A DNA stretch of 64,000 nucleotides from Toxorhynchites rutilus septentrionalis (lineage: Eukaryota; Arthropoda; Insecta; Diptera; Culicidae): contig NC_073746.1 in NCBI RefSeq assembly GCF_029784135.1, forward strand, positions 290,671,089 to 290,735,088, in the 5' to 3' direction. Position 1 is the stretch's first letter. Every line of letters starts with the position of its first letter. Positions 44,731 through 56,900 of this stretch are shown here, one piece after another. The notes beneath the pieces were generated by a model. That model did no database searches and had not been told where the DNA came from. It saw only the letters and a program-made list of their open reading frames with translations. The translations under genes were made by a program, and so were the position numbers.

Positions 44731-47133
44731 ATATATATCTAGCAAATGTATACGCGGAAAGCGAGAAACTCTAGCAATCGTTTTGCCAAAAGTCCACTCC
44801 GTTTCGAAAGCACGAGCACACTCGAGGAGGAGATCTACGTCTACTGACAAGTTTATACAGCTCCCGGGGATTATGTTCTTGTGTGCATAGTTTTGATACA
44901 GCAATTCAGTTTTGATAGCCCCATTAGTATGCGTTTGAGGTGATTTATGATACATGTGCATCTTCTTTTTATACACTAGAAACTGTAAAAAAAACAAATT
45001 CCTTTTTACAGCAAATGAAAGGATACTGTTTTGCGTTGGACCTTTATCAAAGAAGTTTACTTTGGCTGTTTAGTTTACATGTAGAAGCTGTGAATACCGA
45101 ACATGGAATGCAACCATTGTCACAATTGAACTTTATTGTGCGTTTTCCTTCCGCGCGAATCAAATCACGCGAACGATCAATGAATTCCGGACGGTAATGG
45201 CAATTCCGAATCTTAACAAGCGCCACGAAAAGAAAAGCATGATAAATCGCAAAATTATCGCGAATCAACGAGCAATCCCTCAGTGGATCTTCATCCCCGA
45301 TAAACCCATCTATCTTCGTTTTGGAAACCGTTTCAAATCCCACCCCAAATCCTTTTTTCCGCGTAATGGCATTTTTACCTTTCAGGTGCGAATAACCATT
45401 CAATCTGTAACATCTAGAGTGAGAAGCAAAGAGAGTCATGGTGCACACACATACCAAAAAAAAAAGATACCCACAGGGTAATCGTTAGCTGGAGATTCAC
45501 GTACAAAATATATTCGAATAAAATACCCTCGAGGGATAAGTGTTACACAGTTCTTAGATCAGATCCGGAGAGAGTTTTGATGTAACGTCTGGAAGAAATA
45601 TCTTTTCTCTCTTTCCTCTACACCTACAGCCGAGATCGGATAGCCCTACCATTAAAATTAAAAACCCCTTAACCTAATCCAATTCAACGACATCATATCC
45701 CAATCCATGACAACGAAGATGGCAGCAGAATCTTCCCTAAATTTGTGTCACTTTGCGGGGTGGCTTTCACTTCTCTTTTCCCTACGCTCTGGCAGCCAAT
45801 TGGATAATCTTGCGTGGAGTTTGGAAATCCAATAATCACCTGCTTGGAGTGGTTATGTGAATAATGTAAAACACACAATTTGCAGCTCGTGGGAATAGTT
45901 GTATTCCGTTCGACAAAAGTGAATGTGTTTGTTTAGTCGCTTCAAGGCTCTCGAGTAAATTTATTTCACGACATCCACTTGCTTCCTACCCATGTTCGTG
46001 ATCCCTACTTTACGACGAGTATCTCTTGAAACACAACAGTCTCATCGGCCCGGAGTGTTTCAAGGTACTCTACAGAAGCGTATCATGTCAATTAATCTCT
46101 CTGGACCAAAGTCCATTCCGATGACAACACTCATCGTGCCACTTCATTCGTAATTACAACAGACTCCCCCAACATTTCAGCCCCCATGGAGGATCAACAA
46201 GTTTCGCTCAAATCCCCGCCTAATCTTAACATACTCTCACCCGCACTGGTCAGCGAGCAGGACACAGCTCCTTAACGACAGCAGCAGTGAGCTTTCCAAC
46301 ATTAGCCAATACTATGAAGAAAGTCAATCTACTCCCCAGCTAGTGAGGAAAACAAAATTCCTCTGCCGCATGTCAACCCTCAACCATAAATAGAACGAAC
46401 ATAGATCCCCTGGCATTAGTTTCACGTTTCACGCTCTTTACCACCGGACCGAACCGCTCATTACCGATATCTTTTTTACCACACATTTCCCGAAAGATTC
46501 GTTGCTGAGAACACACAGCTATTTTCACCTGACCTTTTGTCGTAATGAAGTTATCATCTCTGTTTCCAACCGAATTATCACATTGTCCGAAAAGAATGGA
46601 CAGCAGATTGTAAGTGTTAAACTTTTCCTCCTTGGAATGTAACAAAACGAAGAACAAAATGATAATGAGGAAGCTGCAAAATATGTGTATTTTATCTATT
46701 TTCATCGCGCGTTGGCGACTAGCAGAAGTCAGCTGTCTACATAATTAGTTTAGTTTCATTTTCACTTGTTATGCGTGGGTTTTATTTTAAACAATGTATG
46801 TCTATTTATCCAATCTTTATTTAAAATAAAGGTTCGGTTTGTACGTATAACTCATCATAACTCATCATCACAAGAAACAAATGAATGTCAAAAGGCCTGC
46901 CCGGGTAAGGAAGTAAAGAGTGCCCCCAAACCAAATCACCCGCTCTATGGAGAATATAGAGTACTTAATTAGAAATATTGAATATATTTTTGAGCCCGTA
47001 TGAGCTTCAGCATAGGATCTATAGTAAAAAAAACCTAGTTTTCAATGTTTTGCACGCTATTCTCGTTAGCTTTGAGATGAAAATTTGAAAAAAAAAATGC
47101 CGAAAATACATCTTGTGATAGTGTATCGAGAAA
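44731..47133. other. Repeat-poor island
   Basis: 2.4 kb with no transposon signature that I recognise. One reading with a signal-sequence-like start lies on the minus strand at 46373-46705 and is listed separately. The remaining ORFs overlap on both strands and have no recognisable motif. Confidence 0.4.
46373..46705 (-). CDS. Hypothetical small secreted-type ORF (weak)
   Basis: A 110-codon minus reading. Residues 1-23 are two Lys then a hydrophobic core (FCSFLIIILFFVLLHS), shaped like a signal peptide or signal anchor, followed by a polar, Cys-poor remainder (Cys in GQCDNS, AVCSQQ, REMCGKK). It lies in a repeat-poor island, and GTAAAA follows the REMCG codons, so it could be a first exon instead of a full gene. 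I recognise no family and see no strong upstream promoter. Chance ORF remains the more likely explanation. Confidence 0.2.
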   Translation of the reverse strand: MKIDKIHIFCSFLIIILFFVLLHSKEEKFNTYNLLSILFGQCDNSVGNRDDNFITTKGQVKIAVCSQQRIFREMCGKKDIGNERFGPVVKSVKRETNARGSMFVLFMVEG

Positions 47134-47135
47134 TA

Positions 47136-48418
47136 AAGGGTGTGTCACATCAAATTGCATCACGGAAAAAACGCTGTGAAAATTTAATTTTTAGGAATTA
47201 TATCTTCAGCTTTCGCTTATAATCAGATAAGAGTGTATAGATCACGTTGGCCATGCTTCACTGTCAATTTTTCGTAAATTTGGAAAAATGTCGTCGAACG
47301 AAAAAGAGCGTCGTGAATTAATCCTGCGCACTCATTTCGAGAATCCGGAGTTGTCACATCGGGACATCGGTAAGATGCTGAGAATCGTCCAATCCACGGT
47401 CAGCAGAGTACTAAAACGATACTTCGAGAACCTAACCATCGACCGGAAGGTGAAGAACGGCAAAAATGGATGCTCCGTCAGTGAAAAAGATCACAAGCGC
47501 GTAGTTAAGCAGTTTAGACGTGATCTGAGAAGTTCGGTCCGAGATGTCGCCAATAAGCTGAATTTGTCAAGTTCATTCGTCCAGCGGACCAAGCAGCGGG
47601 AGGGCCTGCGTACATACAAGGTTCAGAAGGCTCCTAACCGCGACGAAAGGCAATACATGGTGGGGAAGACGCGAGCCCGGAAGCTGTACACCGAAATGCT
47701 GACGAAGCCGCATTGCCTGGTAATGTCAAAGCGGACTTTCATCAGCTGCCGGGCCTGTTGTTCTTCTCCGCAGAGGACAAATTCAGCGTTCCGGAGGAGA
47801 TTCGCAAGCAGAAACTATCCAAGTTTGCCAAAAAAGTACATGGTGTGGCAAGCGATCTGCTCTTGCGGAAAGCGGAGCGCCCCCTTCGTGATGACCGGCA
47901 CGGTAAACGGGCAGGTTTACCTTAAGGAGTGCCTACAGAAGCGCTTACTACCACTATTGAAGCAGCACGAGGGCCCGACCATCTTCTGGCCGGATCTCGC
48001 TTCGTGCCACTATTCAAAGGACGTGTTGGAGTGGTACGAAGCCAACGGGGTCACCTTCGTGCCAAGGGAAATGAACCCGCCCAACGCGCCGGAGCTTCGC
48101 CCAATAGAGAAATATTGGGGGATTATGAAGCAGGCCCTCCGGAAGAACCCAAAAGTTGTCAAATCGGAGGCGGACTTCAAGAGAAAATGGATTTCTGTTC
48201 AAAAAAAACTACAACCTGACGTTGCACAGAACCTTATGGACGGGGTAAAGAGGAAGGTGCGAGCATACGGGCTTGGGCTCGAAGTATGAATAAAAATAAA
48301 ATGCCAAAAGTTGTTTAATAGTTTTTATTTTACTGTCTAAAATTTTCAAAAGGATTGGTCTACTGGGCGAATTTCTACAGCGTTTTTTCCGTGATGCAAT
48401 TTGATGTGACACACCCTT
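47136..48418 (+). mobile_element. DD37E (ITmD37E-type) transposon, boundary-complete
   Basis: Perfect 42-bp terminal inverted repeats at 47136-47177 and 48377-48418, starting AAGGGTGTGTCACATCAAAT. TA duplications at 47134-47135 and 48419-48420. Length 1283 bp with one transposase ORF in the middle. Intact ends mean it could still be mobilised in trans if an active relative exists, although its own transposase is defective (see the ORF). Confidence 0.95.
47288..48289 (+). pseudogene. DD37E transposase, open frame but catalytic centre scrambled
   Basis: A 333-codon ORF from ATG 47288. Residues 1-120 carry the bipartite helix-turn-helix (SHRDIGKMLRIVQSTVSRVL and VRDVANKLNLSSSFVQRT). Catalytic Asp two is in FWPDLASCHYSKDVLEWYEA, and the Glu, 37 residues later, in ELRPIEKYWG. 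Around residue 146 the frame slips. A family-typical first-Asp block (MDDETY) is missing at 47725, and the downstream DNA matches the family in another frame (VKADFHQLPGLLFFSAEDKF, 47730 on). An extra base near 47836 restores the frame at KKYMVWQAICSCGKRSAPFV. So residues ~147-183 are nonsense, the first Asp is lost, and yet no stop codon appears. Confidence 0.93.
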
Positions 48419-48421
48419 TAT

Positions 48422-49052
48422 TATCAAAAAAATGAATTTGATAAAAAATTTAAGTAGTAAAAAAATTCTTGAAATATTCAATTTTTTTTTGGATTTAGAG
48501 ATTCACTACTACTCTAATTCGTATTTAAATGTGTTTCTGCACTTTTTCTTAATATGTGTGATTTTTTTGAGAAATTTTTCAGAGTTGCGCGATACATGTT
48601 TTTTTATAATTTTGAAACCCGTTACATGTTTAGTTTATATTTAAATATGTATGTTTATTTGTTTGTGCAGGTATTTTTTGATATTGGTGATCTTTTTTCA
48701 GAATATTTCGAGAACTGCGTGGTATGAAAATGTCTATGTTTAATTTTTAATTTTTTAAATTAAATTTCTAATAAATTTTTTATTTCTATTTTTTGTGTCT
48801 TTCTAAATTTTCTTTTATTTTCCTTAAATCTATTATTGTATTGCATTCGTATATTCGTAAATAGAGCCCCAAACCTTATCGCTAGCGCTATTAAAAGTAT
48901 TGTTGCATATTAGAAAATTAGATAATTCTTCTGAATCCCCATATGGTTCACTATAAGAACTATAGCCAAAAACGTAGCTTGGAAATAAAAAAAAAATATT
49001 CATAGTATATCTTACTATGATAAAACTACCATCGAAAATTCAATTTTTTTTT
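48422..49052. other. Unassigned AT-rich stretch
   Basis: T-rich DNA, no gene. Confidence 0.4.
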
Positions 49053-49900
49053 GACGTAGGACTACGTCTAACCGGGGGATATCGGGGGTTAAATTAAAAC
49101 CTAAACACTGAAAATGTAGAAAAAAATTAAAGATTTCGAATGCTTATAGCTCGAACATTTCTTACTGGATCGGAAAGATGTTCGCATCAATTGATAGGAA
49201 ATATTTCTACGCTTCTATCGCAATTAATAAAATGTTATTTTTCATTACATAAACAATCGAATAACTGTAAAATGTTAAGCGTTATCTAAACGCCCTAACT
49301 GCCTCGTTTTGATTGGCCCTATTTACGGTTTCCCCAACACATCCATCAAAACCAAGCAGCCTTGTGGAAATCGGCATTGCAAATACATGAAAGTATGGGG
49401 ACTTTTGTTCTCACCGAAATGTGTTCCCTAACACAGACTTCAAAACCAAGCAGCGTTGGAGAAATTTGCATTGCAAATTCATGCAGGTCGGGAGTATTTT
49501 TGTTTCGACTGAAATGTGTTTCCCTAACACAGACTTTCAATCCAAGGAGCGTGAGGAAATTGGCATTGCAAATACATGCAAGCCGGGGGCATCTTTGTTC
49601 CGACTGAAATGTGTTTGACTAACACAAACTTGATGTCTAGGGAAATCGGCTTTATAAATACATGTAAACAGCGAGTACTTTTGTCTTTTGCCTTTGTGCA
49701 GACTAGAATATGTTTCCTTAACACGGTCTCCTAAACCTAGGAACCTGGTAAAATCGTACGAATGAATTTTCAAGTTTAAATCCTTTATAGTATAAAAAGT
49801 AGAGGTTGAAGTTGTTGATTCATGCAAGCCGGGGGTACTTCTGCACCAGCATGTTTTTTTTGCACTCCGAAAAGTGTTTTCCTAACACGGATTACAAATG
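49053..49900 (+). repeat. Dispersed repeat with ~94-bp minisatellite core, copy 2
   Basis: Leader GACGTAGGACTACGTCTA at 49053. Tandem units are marked by GCATTGCAAATACATG-type words near 49374, 49468, 49563 and 49649 (spacings 94, 95, 86 bp) and by GAAATGTGTT..CTAACACAGACTT. Same organisation as 4058-4660. Later units (49730-49900) are degenerate. Confidence 0.7.
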
Positions 49901-50909
49901 CGGGTACGAACACAACGCTTCGGCTCGGTTATTCAAGATTGCATTGAAGGATATGCCTTCATATCTTCTGCTCACTGAATTGCTACGCTTACTATTTGAT
50001 GATTTGGCAAAATGTTGATAACCAATTGCTGCGATAACGCCTATTGATTAAACAGTATGTGTTCTTTATACATGTCAAAATCGAAACTGAGTACCTGAAG
50101 TTCATCAAATCAAGCAAACTCGCGGTTCGAGAAGTACGTACATTTGAGAGATACAAACTTCAGAGGGAAATGTAAAATCAAATAATTGTTTGATAATTCT
50201 TCCGTTCACATATTTTGTCCTAGACATCATTCCAAACGTAAAAGGACTGTCATTAAATTTACCTGTAACGAAGAACATAATCTATCACAATGCATGAATT
50301 GACCTTACATGCCATTATACAATCTTTTTACTCACAAAGCAAATATGTTGAATCCAATTGGATTCGGAAATTGTTTCATTCAATCAAAAATTTGATCAAT
50401 ACAAAAAATATATTGCTAAGCTAAGGTGGTCCCACGTCAACCTTGCGGTTATATCATAGATATAACTCACCCATTTTTTAAATTTCGTTTTTTTCTATTT
50501 GAAATTGGATAATTCTATAAATATATCAGATGTTGATATGTTTAGTCTTATGATTTTTAAATTACGATTTTATTAATCATCGATTTCATAAAAATAAAAA
50601 AAATGTAGATGGCGAAAATTAGGAAAGCATTTTAAAATAATTGATTAACTGCAAGCTGCTGTAAAATTAGTCGTGATCGTATTTCAAAAAACCAATACCG
50701 TAAAATGGCATTGCATCAGCTAAATCAAAAATATGAAATTGAAAAATTCTTCGAAAATTCGTGTTGATTGGTGGAATGCCTCTGGAACTGAAATTTCAAT
50801 ATTATTGAGATGCTCTAAACGTAATTATAACTCAATTTTTCTTCTCGCCATATGTTGTTTCGCGCTTCATCATGACCCGATAGGATTCGGTCGGACAGAG
50901 TTCAGGATA
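49901..50909. other. Unassigned stretch
   Basis: AT-rich; no gene or bounded repeat recognised. Confidence 0.35.
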
Positions 50910-50920
50910 GTTTGGTGGGT

Positions 50921-51680
50921 TCACGTCTTTCCGCACACATCAACAGAATTAGCCAAATCCACAGAATATACTACTCCTATACGGTTTTGGAGAAGAAGCA
51001 CGGACCAATTCGGGCCATAACAACGGTTTTTGATCGTACTGTCTTTAAAACGGCAAAAACCGTAGATCTCACCACTTTTGATGTCTCTGGTCACGAATGG
51101 TTCACTCCGTTTGCCAAAAGTGCATATGGCCTGCCAAATCATGTAGTTCGAAGCGAATTCTGACAATTTCTTTCGTTTGAGACAGTAATCCACAGTAAAC
51201 TTGCCATAACCCTTCAAATATTCCTCTCTAGATAACTGCTAAAAATACGCATTGATGTAGAATTTTCGAGTGTGCGTTTTGGCAACATTCTGCTGGGTTC
51301 GTCCCGATTTGGAAGGTTCTACTTTCTAACTTCGGATCGTTTCTTGGCCATCTAAACGAAACTTTGCAGAACATGAAGTTGGTTTACCAAACCCCCGTAG
51401 AAATGTTCGGATTCCGCTTGAAATGAGCAATCACCGCTCTCTCGTCTTTTTGCGTGTTATTCCCGGTTTTCGTCGAGGTCCTGGCTTGTGGTCCGCTGTC
51501 ACCCGTTCCTGGAATCTTTGGAGGACCCTTGGCACGGTCGAATGATGTATATTCATTAGTTCTTCCAAGACGTGGTGCGAAAATCCACGATTTTGCATGT
51601 GGTTGAACAAACTCATTTTGCGATTTCTTTCCAACTCGACCACAGTTTTCTTCCATCTCAACCGGAATCTCACTCTAGAA
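50921..51680 (-). pseudogene. DD37E-type mariner transposase relic
   Basis: Minus strand, 5' part (51673-51384): KKTVVELERNRKMSLFNHMQ, STVPRVLQRFQERVTADHKP, GPRRKPGITRKK, then in a second frame VIAHFKRNPNISTGVW. This is the helix-turn-helix half with the family's GRKPG linker. 3' part (about 51160-51030): SEFASNYMIWQAICTFGKRS, EPFVTRDIKSGEIYGFCRF, matching the block before the second Asp (compare KKYMVWQAICSCGKRSAPFV at 47.8 kb). The DDETY block and everything after SGEIY are lost or unreadable. Several frameshifts. Confidence 0.78.
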
Positions 51681-52149
51681 AGAAACTGTACACTTTCAGT
51701 CTAGTGTATCCTCTTAAGTTCTGTGATTATTTCATATTGATACGTTCAGCCGTTTTTTTAACCGATCGATCAAAGTTTGAAGAACATTTGAGGAACACTT
51801 CATAAACAGTACCAAAGCTACAAAATGCTATGCGTACCCTCTAAATGAACTATTCGTAACCACATTAACAACAATAGAAAAAAGATCAGTAAGTAACCAA
51901 AATTCATACTCAACTAAGCCACAATAGTGAAAGTTACATTCCTCCACATCCCTAGGTTTGTCTTGTCCGAACGCTCAGCTTTAAGCACCACATAGACTAT
52001 GTGAGGAGTACTTCGGATGAAGGCCTCCAAAAAAATCAGAATGATTATATCTAGAACAGGGCCTTACAAATTCACTTCAGTTGGCACATCGTCACTCAAT
52101 AATGTGTCTATCGCTTCTCATTTTGCTGCAGAAACATGCAGGCTAAAAA
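51681..52149. repeat. Unassigned, with a dispersed repeat at its start
   Basis: 51697-51845 (TCTAGTGTATCC, CATATTGATACGTTCAGCCG, GCTATGCGTACCCTCTAAAT) matches 24468-24612 and, inverted, 20490-20560. No gene. Confidence 0.45.
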
Positions 52150-52151
52150 TA

Positions 52152-52513
52152 AGGTACACCGGGACAAGTTGAAATTCGGGGTAAGTTAAAACGGAAATCA
52201 TAACTTTTACTAGGAATGATGAATTGACGTGATAAAAATATATATAGTAAACATTACCTTTCAACCCACTTTATGACAGCCATTACCAGAATATTGGAAT
52301 GCTTTAACGTAATCTGCGCCTTTGTTTACTTTTACATTTTCAAAATTGATATTTTTCGAAACATCCAGTTTGAATTCCTATTTTTTATCGGAAGGCATCT
52401 GTTATACCCTGTATATGCTGCAAACAGATTTCAATTCAGTGGTTTAGTGATTTTTTAAGATAACTATCAAGTTGAACTTCGAAAAAATCGTTTCAACTTT
52501 CCCCTGTGTACCT
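52152..52513. mobile_element. TA-target MITE, third family
   Basis: Left AGGTACACCGGGACAAGTTG, right inward AGGTACACAGGGGAAAGTTG, with TA at 52150-52151 and 52514-52515. 362 bp, AT-rich, no coding capacity. Confidence 0.75.
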
Positions 52514-52515
52514 TA

Positions 52516-53467
52516 TTCTCTCTTCACGCTCAGTAAAAGAAAAATATATCGTCTCTTTCGTACATATTCCTCTCGTTTCTCGTTGATTCCTTTCATTCTG
52601 CAAACAAAAGCGACGTTAGAAATCGCCAGTTGGAAATTAATTTGAAGCATCCATGTATTCGGGCAGTTTGTATAGAAATGAATGTTTCCTAACTGCATTC
52701 GAAACTTATTCACTGAAACTAATGAAAACGATGCAGTGAGGGTTGTGCAGAATGCCTAGAGGAGTAATCATTTACCGGCGCTAGTAGTAAGCGTGAACTT
52801 AGTGATGAAACGCATAGTGGTTTGGTCGGATACTGGATACCGAATATGCGGCCAACTTCGAGTCCGGATAGCCATATTCCGTAATTAAAGGACCGAAAGC
52901 AATTTAAAGTTGTTGAAATTTAAATCAAAATTTTTACTCGATATTGTTTAAATACTTAGAAGATATAATCCTGACATTACACTATCGATTCCCTCAGGGC
53001 GTATTTTGTCGACTATCGAAATTAAAAATGTGCATATAAAGTAATCCTCGCTTCTACCATCCAACCGAATACATCCAGCAAGGTGTGGAACCGATTACAT
53101 GTAACGCTGTAATGAAGCTCATTCTACATTTCATCCATTGTTTTGTTTGAACACACATGTTGTAATATCATAACAATGCATGTGTTTGTGGCCTTGCAAT
53201 AGCATAGGCTGCGTCGGCGTTGCTCATGATGGCGTCTTGCAAAAGAGTGTATTTTTCCTCACACCGCTTCTGATTGTGTAAAATCGCAGTCGTTCGCTCT
53301 CTACCTCTATATCGATCGCAAATCATTCTACATTGAGATGGTGAACGTTAGGAACATTGAAGAAGAATAAGGGCGTCATTTGAACGGTGGGTGACTACGA
53401 TGAACTGCAGGTATTATACTGGAATTGATGACAATAACGTGATAGTCACCTTGCAAACCGAGCATTT
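52516..53467. other. Unassigned stretch
   Basis: No gene recognised; ordinary composition. Confidence 0.35.
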
Positions 53468-53999
53468 ATTTTTTTTTTTTCAAAATATATATTTTATTAA
53501 GGCACATGTGGCGTTAGCCTGACGGGGCCGGGAATCCAATATTTTGATTTTTGATTTTTGACTTACAACTATGTTAGTAATATGTAACCGATAACTCGCG
53601 GTTGGCTCGAAGTTAGTATTACAAGTGTTCTCATAATTGGTATGTTGCAATCTTCGATGCTCTGTACGTGTGCCCGACACGGGATACTTCTTATTGGGAT
53701 GCAGCTGGCCATTAATCAGCAACGCCCCCCTGGTCTGTACCCCATATCTAGCGTGGTGCATCTTTCTCGACTCGAGGAATCCAGGATAGAACGGTCACTA
53801 GCCGGCGCAATCATCAGCTCGTGTAGAGTTTTCTTGGGCGGTACAACCTTTGGCTCTTGTTGAATCATCAGTGGACTGCACAACCTTCGGCCCGTGCATC
53901 TGTAAAAAGTGTGTGTATGTATTGCCGCGACTAAGTAAAAGTTTATCGATCGGATAGGAGGGATATGAAACTGGGAAACAACATTAAACGGAAACATCA

Positions 54000-56900
54000 T
54001 TAAACGTTGACATCGGCGTTTCTGAGGAACAGGTATAGATGAAGCAGAAGATCAGGATCCCGGCTACCTAAGATATCCCGGATGGGGATATCCGATTGTC
54101 TGCCTTGTGCTCTCAGTGCTCTAGAGAGCTGAGCGCGAGCAGCATGGAACCGGGTACACGACCAGACAACATGCTCGATGTCGTGGTAGCCATCGCCACA
54201 ATCACAAAGATTGTTTGCTGCGAGCCCAATGCGATAGAGATGCGCGTTTAGGTTGTAGTGATTGGACATAAGCCGAGATATCACGCGAATGAAATCACGA
54301 CCTACATTCAATCCCTTGAACCATGCACTCGTCGAGACCTTAGGGATAATCATGTGTAACCAACGACCGAACTCATCACTACTCCACATGCGCTGCCAAC
54401 TTACGAGCGTATACTGACGAGGAATGTGGGAAAATTCATTATAAGCAATTTGCCTTTCAAAAAGTGTGCCTTCTAAAGCGGCCACCTTAGCTAGCGAGTC
54501 CGCTTTCTCATTTCCCGGAAACGAGCAATGAGAGGGAACCCATGCTAAGGTAATCTTGAATAATTTTTCAACCAAAACACTCAATAGTTGTCTTATTCTT
54601 GTTAGGAAATAAGATGAGCGTTTATCAACCTTCATTGAGCGGATTGTCTCTATTGAGCTGAGACTGTCTGAAAAAATAAAATAGTGGTCGATGGGCAATG
54701 TTTCAATGATCCCTAATGCGTAATATATCGCACCCAGTTCAGCAACATACACGGAACAAGGATCTTTGAGTTTGAAAGAGGCACTGGAATTTTCAGTGAA
54801 GATGCCGAAGCCAGTGGACCCGTTTATGAATGAACCGTCAGTAAAAAATATTTTATCAGATCTAACTTTCCCATATTCTGCCGAAAATATCGGCGGAATA
54901 GAATCGGAGCGTAGGTGATCTGGAATTCCATGGATGTTGTGTCGCATGGACAGATCAAAAATGACAGAGGAATTGCAGAAGTATGGGAAGCAAACTTGGT
55001 TATAGATGCCTGGTGAAGGGTGAACGTCGTGGGTAAGGTACTCATGGTATAAAGACATAAAACTTGACTGAGAAGTCAGTTGGAGTAGATTTTCGAAGTT
55101 ATCAATCACCAATGGATTCATGATCTTGCAACGGATGAGAAATCTGTAGGATAATTCTGTGAACCGAAGAGTAAGCGGGGGTACTCCTGCCAAAACTTCG
55201 AGACTCATCGTATGTGTCGAATGCAAACACCCCATGGCTATACGCAAGCAACGATATTGTATTCTCTCCAGCTTGAGAATATGAATCCTGGCAGCTGATC
55301 GGAAGCAAAAACTGCCATATTCGAACACTGATAATATCGTTGTTTTGTACAACTGAATGAGGTCTCCGGGATGGGCACCCCACCATGTTCCGGTAATTGT
55401 TTGGAGAAAATTGATTCTTTGCTGGCATTTCTGTTTCAAATACGCAATGTGTCTCCCCCAGGTACACTTAGAATCAAAATATACACCCAGGTATTTGAAA
55501 AACATAGAGTGTTGGATCGTTTTGCCGGATAGGTGAAGCTGGAATTGGGCGGGTTCGTGCTTCCTAGAAAAAACGACCATTTCAGTTTTCTCCGTAGAGA
55601 ATTCGATACCCAGCTTGAGGGCCCACGTGAACAGATTGTTCATGGTATCTTGCAACGACTTTTGCAGAGCGACGGGATTAGTACCCGTGATGGAAATAAC
55701 TCCATCGTCTGCAAGCTGTCTCAGCGTGCAGTCTCTAGTTAGACAATCATCCATATCATTGACGTAAAAACTGTACAAGAGGGGGCTTAGGCAGGAGCCT
55801 TGTGGTAGGCCCATAAAACTGTATCGAGAAGATTTCAAGCTGCCATGATTGAAAAACATGTGCTTTTCTGACAGTAAATTGTACAGGGAATTGTTGAGAA
55901 TTGGTGAAAGTCCACGATTATGAAGCTTCTCTGAGAGAATTTCCATGGAAACTGAATCAAATGCCCCTTTGATATCGAGAAAAACGGAAGCCAGTTGTTC
56001 TATGCGAGCAAATGCGATTTGGATTTCAGATAGCAGCGCGAGACAATCATTTGTCCCTTTACCTCGACGGAAGCCAAACTGCGTATTTGACAGCAAATTG
56101 TTCGTTTCGAACGTGTCCAAACGAAGTAGAATCATTTTCTCTAACAATTTACGAATACAGGATAACATTGCAATCGGCCTATACGAGTTGTGATCGCAAG
56201 CCGGCTTGTTGGGTTTCCGTATGGCTATCACTCTCACTTGTCTCCAGTCATGCGGGACAATATTCAGCTCCAGAAACTTGTTGAACAAGTTCAGCAAACG
56301 CTGTTTTGCCAAGTCGGGAAGATTCTTCAACAAGTCGAATTTAATCTTGTCCGACCCCGGAGCTGAATTGTTACATGAGAGAAGGGCAATTGAGAATTCC
56401 ACCATCGAAAAATTCTCATAATCGCTTTGAAGTGGAATGTCGCGTACGACGTTTTGTGCAGGAACGGTGTCGGGGCAAACCTTCCTTGCAAAGTTAAAAA
56501 TCCAACGGTCAGAGTATTCCTCACTTTCGTTTGTATGGTTCCAGCCACGCATTTTCCTAGCCGTATTCCAAAGAGTGCTCATAGCGGTCTCCCTTGACAA
56601 ACCATTGACGAACTTCCGCCAATATCCACGCTTTTTTGCTTTAATCAAACCTTTTAGTTTGGCTTCTAGAGCTTGGTACTTTAGAAACCATTCCACTAAT
56701 CCAGTTTTCCTGAATTTTTTTAAAGCGGATGATTTTTCAAGGTAGACCTTTGAACATTCCTTGTCCCATCAAAGTGATGGAGGACGACGTCGGAAAGTGG
56801 TAGCCGGTACACGTTTCTTTTGACCTTGAAGTGCGCTTTCGTAAATCAAACTCGATATAAAGTTATACTCTTCAAGTGGAGGAAGTTCATGCATTGAAAC

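Noticed and set aside
47713..48219. Plus ORFs of 70 and 96 codons within the DD37E element
   Set aside because: The first is the frame-shifted part of the transposase and the second a shadow frame; neither is a separate gene.
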